11,718 bases of DNA, taken from NCBI GenBank assembly GCA_025450955.1, contig JANWLJ010000286.1, positions 1 to 11,718 on the forward strand. The letters are read 5' to 3'. Below the pieces are notes generated by a model. The model searched no databases. It saw only the letters and a program-made list of their open reading frames with translations, and was not told where the DNA came from. Below, in pieces: positions 6,570-11,718 of the stretch; the stretch's first letter is position 1; every line of letters starts with the position of its first letter. A program made the translations under genes and the position numbers. This DNA is from Polyangium sp. (in: bacteria) (GTDB lineage: Bacteria; Myxococcota_A; Polyangia; Palsa-1104).

Positions 6570-8602
6570 AGCGTCTGGCCATCCTCGCTCTTCTAGTGGT
6601 AGGCGGCTGTTCTAGCGGTCCCGAGGCGGCGATCCGCGACGTGCGCCCGACCAAGCTCCAGCTCGGTGAGAAGGTGCTGGTCGAGGCCAACGGCGAGCTG
6701 TTTCAGCCGGGCGCGCCGACCACGATCACCTTCGATCGCATCCTCGACGTCAATCGGCGGCCGCTCACCATCGAGGCGCGCGCGGTCTCGCCCGACCGGG
6801 TGATCGCCGACGTCGACGCGCGCGTCGAGGCGCAGCTCGCGGGCCGTCACGTGGTGCAGAAGACCACCGTGCACGTGGCGCAGACCGTCGATGGCAAGGT
6901 CTACACCAACGCCTCGGACGCGCGCGATCCGTTCGCGATGGATCTGTTTCCCCGCGATCTGCTCCACCTCGCCAACGGGTTCGCCGCCGAGGCCGCCGGC
7001 CACGAAATTTATCCGTGGCTCGGGCTGACGGTGAAGCCGGCGCAGGGCGGCGTGGTGGTCTCGTCGATCGCGGCCAAGTTCGATCCGGTCGCGTTCGTCG
7101 AGAAGTACGATCGCCCGTCGCTCGACGGAAACATCTCGCGCCAAGAGGCCAAGCTCGGCGGACTGAGCGACGCCGAGTTCAAGCGGCTCGACGCAAACGG
7201 CGACGGCAACATCGCCCAGCACGAGCTGGCCGCCACCGACGACGGGCTGGCCGCCTCCGCGGGCCTGAAGCTCGGCGATCTCATCACCGCCGCCGACGGC
7301 AAGCCGGTTTTGACCGCCGCCCAGCTCGACGGCGCGTGGCAGGACGCCTCCGATCACGTCGCGCTCACCGTCTCGCGCGCGGGTGTCGCCCAGCCGATGA
7401 CGATTTCGATGCCGACCGCGGGCAAGCCCGACGCCTTTCCGGGCTGGCTGATTCTCGCGCTGGTGCTCGCGATCGCCGCCGGGCTGGTCGCGCTGCCGGT
7501 GCCGATCATCGCCGGGCTGGTGGTGGTGTGGGAGCGCAAGGTCTCGGCCTATATGCAGTCGCGGCTCGGCCCGAACCGCGTCGGTCCGGGCGGCTGGCTG
7601 CAGTGGCTCGCCGACGGGCTCAAGCTCCTCATGAAAGAGGACATCGTTCCCACCGAGGCCGATCCCTATCTGTTCAAGGCGTCGCCCTATCTCGCCTTCA
7701 TCGGGCTGTTTCTCACCTTTTTGGTGATGCCGTTTTCGCACCTCTTGATCGTCTCCGATCTGAACATCGGGCTCTTGTTCCTCTTGTCGGTGACCTCGCT
7801 GGTGGTGGTGTCGATCATCATGGGCGGCTGGTCCTCGAACTCGAAGTGGTCGCTGCTCGGCGGCATGCGCTCCGCGGCGCAGATCATCAGCTACGAGCTG
7901 CCGGCCTCGGTCGCGCTGCTCACCATCGCCACGCTCACCGGCTCGCTCTCGACGCAGAAAATCGTCGAGGCCCAGGGCGGCGCGCCGTGGAACTGGTACC
8001 TGTTCGCCAACCCGTTCACCTTCTGCGCCTTCTTCATCTGGTTCATCTCCGCGCTCGCCGAAGGCAACCGCACCCCGTTCGATCTTCCCGAGGCGGAGTC
8101 GGAGCTGGTCTCGGGCTACAACACCGAGTATTCGGGTTTCCGCTTCTCGCTGTTTCCGATGGTGGAGTGGGTGAACCTGTTCATCATCGGCGCGATCGCC
8201 TCGATGCTGTTCTTGGGCGGCTGGCGCATCCCCGGCGTCTCGCCGGCGATGATGGAGCAGCACTGGTGGCTCGATCTTTTGGGGATGGCGGTGTTCCTGG
8301 TCAAGGACATCGCGATCATCTTCGTCATCATCTGGATCCGCTGGACCCTGCCGCGCTTCCGCGTCGATCAGATGATGAACCTGTGCTGGAAGTACTTCAT
8401 TCCGATCTCGTTCGCCTGCTTCGTCGGCATTTTGGCGTGGGCGTGGCTGGCGCCGCCGGCGCTTTTGATGGCGACCAAGTTTTTGATGTTCGCGGTCTTG
8501 GGCGTCGGCTGTGGGACCTGGTTCATCCGCCGCGTGCTGTTCAACTCGCGGCAATATCGTGACCTGGTGCTCAACGACGCTCTTGGAAGGGTAAATACAT
8601 GA
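6566..8602 (+). CDS. nuoH: Complex I subunit H fused to an N-terminal lipoprotein PDZ/EF-hand region
   Basis: 678 residues, nearly twice the usual NuoH length. Residues 1-15 are a lipoprotein signal (MKRLAILALLVVGGC, lipid on Cys15). Residues about 20-110 look like an all-beta, perhaps Ig/TIG-like, domain. Residues about 148-282 read as a PDZ domain (WLGLTV, then GGVVVSSIA, then SAGLKLGDLITAADGKPV) split by about 60 residues containing a canonical EF-hand loop DANGDGNIAQHE (209-220) and a degenerate partner ending DGNISRQE (187-194). From about 291 on it is an intact NuoH: WERKVSAYMQSRLGPNRVGP (322-341), DGLKLLMKEDIVP, EGNRTPFDLPEAESELVSGY (499-518), and about eight membrane helices. NuoH forms the membrane part of the quinone channel. 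An export signal followed by a soluble part and then the first helix implies the extra part is periplasmic. The frame is uninterrupted. ATGA overlap with nuoD and nuoI supports the start. An internal ATG at 7409 lacks a Shine-Dalgarno. Confidence 0.93.
   Translation: MKRLAILALLVVGGCSSGPEAAIRDVRPTKLQLGEKVLVEANGELFQPGAPTTITFDRILDVNRRPLTIEARAVSPDRVIADVDARVEAQLAGRHVVQKTTVHVAQTVDGKVYTNASDARDPFAMDLFPRDLLHLANGFAAEAAGHEIYPWLGLTVKPAQGGVVVSSIAAKFDPVAFVEKYDRPSLDGNISRQEAKLGGLSDAEFKRLDANGDGNIAQHELAATDDGLAASAGLKLGDLITAADGKPVLTAAQLDGAWQDASDHVALTVSRAGVAQPMTISMPTAGKPDAFPGWLILALVLAIAAGLVALPVPIIAGLVVVWERKVSAYMQSRLGPNRVGPGGWLQWLADGLKLLMKEDIVPTEADPYLFKASPYLAFIGLFLTFLVMPFSHLLIVSDLNIGLLFLLSVTSLVVVSIIMGGWSSNSKWSLLGGMRSAAQIISYELPASVALLTIATLTGSLSTQKIVEAQGGAPWNWYLFANPFTFCAFFIWFISALAEGNRTPFDLPEAESELVSGYNTEYSGFRFSLFPMVEWVNLFIIGAIASMLFLGGWRIPGVSPAMMEQHWWLDLLGMAVFLVKDIAIIFVIIWIRWTLPRFRVDQMMNLCWKYFIPISFACFVGILAWAWLAPPALLMATKFLMFAVLGVGCGTWFIRRVLFNSRQYRDLVLNDALGRVNT
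7190..7225 (+). other. EF-hand calcium-binding loop inside the NuoH-fused PDZ domain
   Basis: The twelve residues Asp209-Glu220 fit the EF-hand loop exactly: Asp at 1, Asn at 3, Asp at 5, Gly at 6, Ile at 8 and Glu at 12. A second, weaker loop (183-194) keeps Asp5, Gly6, Ile8 and Glu12 but has Arg at position 1. The pair is inserted where PDZ domains carry the short linker before the AGL-x-x-GD segment. Confidence 0.75.
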
Positions 8603-9570
8603 GCAGCAACCAGTCGGGGCAGTCGCTCACCCGCGGGTATATCGGCAACATCGTCGCCGCGGCCAAGACCACCGCCGAGGGGATGGCGGTCACGCTCGCG
8701 CAATATTTCCGCCGCCCGACGACGGTGCAGTATCCCGATCGCACCGACGTGCCGGTCTCCGAGTCGCTGCCCGAGCGCTATCGCGGCTTTCTCGAAGTCG
8801 ACATGGACATCTGCACCGGCTGCAAGGCCTGCGAGCGCGACTGTCCGATCGACTGCATCGTCATCGACCTCGAGAAGAAGGAGGACGTGCGCGGCGTCGT
8901 CCGCTTCGACATCGACATGGGCAAGTGCATGTACTGCGGCATCTGCGTCGAGGCCTGCCCGACCGATGCGCAGTCGGTCGGCGATCTCGAGCAGACCAAG
9001 TGCATCCGCATGACCAAGGAGTTCGAGGGCGCGACCTCGGACTTTCCGACGCTCACCTTCCGCTTCGTCCGGCCGGGCGACTTCGTGCCCTTCTTCAAGC
9101 CGAAGAAGGGCGAGATCTCGTCGACCAAGAAGCGCGGCGAGATCGCCCGCTACGTCCGCAAGAAGGCGCAGGAGTACAACGTGGTCGCGGTGCGCTGGGC
9201 CTACGCGCACGGCGGCGCGGGCGCGCAGAAGGGCGGCGCCGCCGACGCGGTCAAAGAAGAAGTGCTCCTCAAGCGCGCGCAGGAGCTCGAGCCGCTGGTC
9301 AAAGAGGCCGGCAACGACGTCAAGAAGGTCGAAGATCTCCTCTACAGCCAGGCGCTGGCGCAGACCGACTGCGAGGCGTGCGGCTGGCCGACCTGCCGCG
9401 CTTACGCCGACGCGATGATCTCCGGCAAGGACGGCGAGTTCTTCAAGTGCGAGCCGGGCGGTGCGGAGGCGACGCGCGACATGAACCTCATTCTTCAGAT
9501 TCGTCTCGGCAAGCCGCTCGCCGACGCGGCCAAGGCCACCGCCAAAGTGGTGCTCGAGCACCACAAGTAG
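8599..9570 (+). CDS. nuoI: Complex I subunit I (8Fe ferredoxin-type) with extra RnfB-like Fe-S domain
   Basis: 323 residues against roughly 160-200 for typical NuoI. The N-terminus is standard: an amphipathic start, VTLAQYFRRPTTVQYP (31-46), RYRG, then two CxxCxxCxxxCP motifs with Cys72/75/78/82 and Cys110/113/116/120, which bind the two 4Fe-4S clusters (N6a and N6b) that pass electrons towards N2. After a Lys-rich linker (about 165-250) comes DCEACGWPTCRAYADAM (257-273) and CEPGG (284-288): Cys258, 261, 266 and 284, the pattern of the RnfB / CO-dehydrogenase-gamma type FeS domain, probably a third 4Fe-4S cluster. It likely acts on the cytoplasmic side. The start overlaps the nuoH stop as ATGA. 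A 45-bp gap to nuoJ is the longest between any two of these nuo genes. The core NuoI call is firm; the role of the extra domain is inferred. Confidence 0.94.
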   Translation: MSSNQSGQSLTRGYIGNIVAAAKTTAEGMAVTLAQYFRRPTTVQYPDRTDVPVSESLPERYRGFLEVDMDICTGCKACERDCPIDCIVIDLEKKEDVRGVVRFDIDMGKCMYCGICVEACPTDAQSVGDLEQTKCIRMTKEFEGATSDFPTLTFRFVRPGDFVPFFKPKKGEISSTKKRGEIARYVRKKAQEYNVVAVRWAYAHGGAGAQKGGAADAVKEEVLLKRAQELEPLVKEAGNDVKKVEDLLYSQALAQTDCEACGWPTCRAYADAMISGKDGEFFKCEPGGAEATRDMNLILQIRLGKPLADAAKATAKVVLEHHK

Positions 9571-9615
9571 CGCCTGGACCCAACGGATGAAATTCGCTAA
9601 AAGAAGGCCCGCACG

Positions 9616-10173
9616 ATGATCAGCCTGCTCGCTGCGCTCCCACCCGGAGCGATCTTCTTCTACTTCCTGGCCACCGTGGTGGTGCTCTCCGCCGTCGGGG
9701 TGGCGATCGCGCCCAACATCCTCTACTCGGCGTTCGCGCTGCTCGGCACGCTCGCCGGAGTGGCCGGGCTCTACCTCTATATGGGGGCCGATTTTCTCGG
9801 CATCGCCCAGCTGCTCATCTACGTCGGCGGGATCCTGGTCTTGATCCTGTTCGCGGTGCTGCTCACCAACCGCATCGGCGAGATGAACATCACCAACTTA
9901 TCGGCGGGGCTGATCGTGGGCGCGCCGGCGGCGGTGGCGGTGATCGCGCTGCTCATCAAGATGGCGCTCGGCACCGCCTGGCCGGTGACCGAAGTGGTGG
10001 TGGCGCCGACGACGCAGCGGCTCGGCGACGCTTTCTTGCGGGAGTATTTGATGCCGTTTGAAATCGCGTCGCTGGTGCTGCTGATGGCGCTGGTCGGCGC
10101 GATGGTGATCGCGCGGCGCGCTGCGAAAGAGGGCAACAAGAAGCGCGTGGTGGCGACGGAGATCGGGAAATGA
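9616..10173 (+). CDS. nuoJ: Complex I subunit J (membrane, ND6-type)
   Basis: 185 residues with about five membrane helices. The conserved core NILYSAFALLGTLAG, then GADFLGIAQLLIYVGGILVL (57-76), containing the helix-3 pi-bulge region of NuoJ/ND6, and the last helix YLMPFEIASLVLLMALVGAM are typical. NuoJ links the quinone chamber to the proton-pumping subunits. AGAAGG (9602-9607) eight bases before the ATG supports the start. It is the only internal nuo gene here not overlapping its upstream neighbour. Its stop overlaps nuoK by ATGA. Confidence 0.94.
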   Translation: MISLLAALPPGAIFFYFLATVVVLSAVGVAIAPNILYSAFALLGTLAGVAGLYLYMGADFLGIAQLLIYVGGILVLILFAVLLTNRIGEMNITNLSAGLIVGAPAAVAVIALLIKMALGTAWPVTEVVVAPTTQRLGDAFLREYLMPFEIASLVLLMALVGAMVIARRAAKEGNKKRVVATEIGK

Positions 10174-10490
10174 GCGGCTTCCTCCAAATCGGGCTCACCC
10201 ATTTTCTGGTGCTCTCGGCGATCTTGTTCGGCCTGGGCCTGCTCACCGTCGCCACCCGCCGCAACGCGGTGGCGATCTTGATGGGGGTCGAGCTGATCTT
10301 GAACGCGGCGGCGCTCAACTTCGTCGCCTTTTCGACCTACGTGCAGGGGCTGGTCACCGGGCAGGTGTTCGCGCTGTTCATCATCGTGCTGGCGGCGGCG
10401 GAGGCGGCGATCGCGCTCGCGATCGTGCTCTCGATCTTCCGCCACTTCCACTCCATCGACGCCAACGATACGTCGACGCTGAGGGACTGA
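10170..10490 (+). CDS. nuoK: Complex I subunit K (membrane, ND4L-type)
   Basis: 106 residues, three membrane helices, normal length for NuoK. The second helix carries AILMGVELILNAAALNF with the conserved Glu41, and the third has AAAEAAIALAIVL with Glu77; both are the membrane-buried glutamates of the proton path in this family. It sits between NuoJ and the antiporter-like subunits. ATGA overlap with nuoJ. The charged C-terminus (SIDANDTSTLRD) is unremarkable. Confidence 0.95.
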   Translation: MSGFLQIGLTHFLVLSAILFGLGLLTVATRRNAVAILMGVELILNAAALNFVAFSTYVQGLVTGQVFALFIIVLAAAEAAIALAIVLSIFRHFHSIDANDTSTLRD

Positions 10491-10493
10491 GGA

Positions 10494-11718
<1,225 letters not shown>

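Noticed and set aside
7400..7440. The NuoH fusion being an artefact of a frameshift or missed stop.
   Set aside because: The frame and composition are continuous across the junction, there is no Shine-Dalgarno before the internal ATG at 7409, and the domain order (signal, soluble part, first helix) makes topological sense. Independent data would still be welcome.
6593..8554. A very long open frame on the minus strand opposite nuoH (also 9819-11546 and 1318-3525 on the minus strand).
   Set aside because: Products are Arg/His/Gly-rich without domains; in GC-rich DNA the frames opposite real genes stay open by chance. The opposite frames encode clear conserved proteins.

Overview
This window looks like chromosomal DNA from a high-GC Gram-negative bacterium, most likely a myxobacterium-like lineage (the former Deltaproteobacteria). 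That placement is an inference. It rests on the high GC content, lipobox-type lipoprotein signals, separate nuoC and nuoD genes, and a 'nuoEFG-less' gene order; no rRNA or tRNA is present to test it. Coding density is very high. I found no tRNA, rRNA, CRISPR array, insertion sequence or phage gene.

Layout. Positions 1-252 hold no gene I can support, only a weak candidate promoter just before the first gene. 253-1305 (+) is a lipoprotein with a metallo-beta-lactamase fold whose first zinc motif is degenerate. Convergent to it, two minus-strand genes lie head to tail: 3788-2295, an ArnT/PMT-like lipid-linked-sugar glycosyltransferase, then 2264-1326, a DUF2231 membrane protein with a His-rich linker and a C-terminal CxxCH heme site. 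Diverging at 3813 is a small purine-type phosphoribosyltransferase. A 117-bp gap (4302-4418) then carries the best promoter of the window and an inverted repeat. From it starts a tightly packed respiratory complex I operon running to the right edge: nuoA, nuoC, nuoD, nuoH, nuoI, nuoJ, nuoK and nuoL (cut by the window end). Most junctions are ATGA-type or longer overlaps, so the operon is probably transcribed and translated as one unit.

The operon is the interesting part. nuoB, whose product carries cluster N2, is missing from its usual place between nuoA and nuoC, and there is no room for it. nuoE, nuoF and nuoG (the NADH-input module) are also absent from this locus. Two subunits carry extra domains. 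NuoH is fused, in one uninterrupted frame, to an N-terminal lipoprotein part of about 290 residues with a PDZ-like domain into which an EF-hand calcium-binding loop is inserted. NuoI has a C-terminal extension ending in an RnfB-type four-cysteine Fe-S domain, which would add a third 4Fe-4S cluster. NuoL carries an extra His- and acid-rich loop of about 75 residues. One coherent but untested reading is a complex I fed by something other than NADH (perhaps ferredoxin through the NuoI extension), with a calcium-responsive sensor or docking domain on the periplasmic side of NuoH.

A second, base-level signal runs across unrelated genes. GATC is strongly over-represented: Asp is written GAT almost only when the next codon begins with C, and GAC otherwise. 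The octamer GCGATCGC, known as HIP1 in cyanobacteria, occurs nine times.
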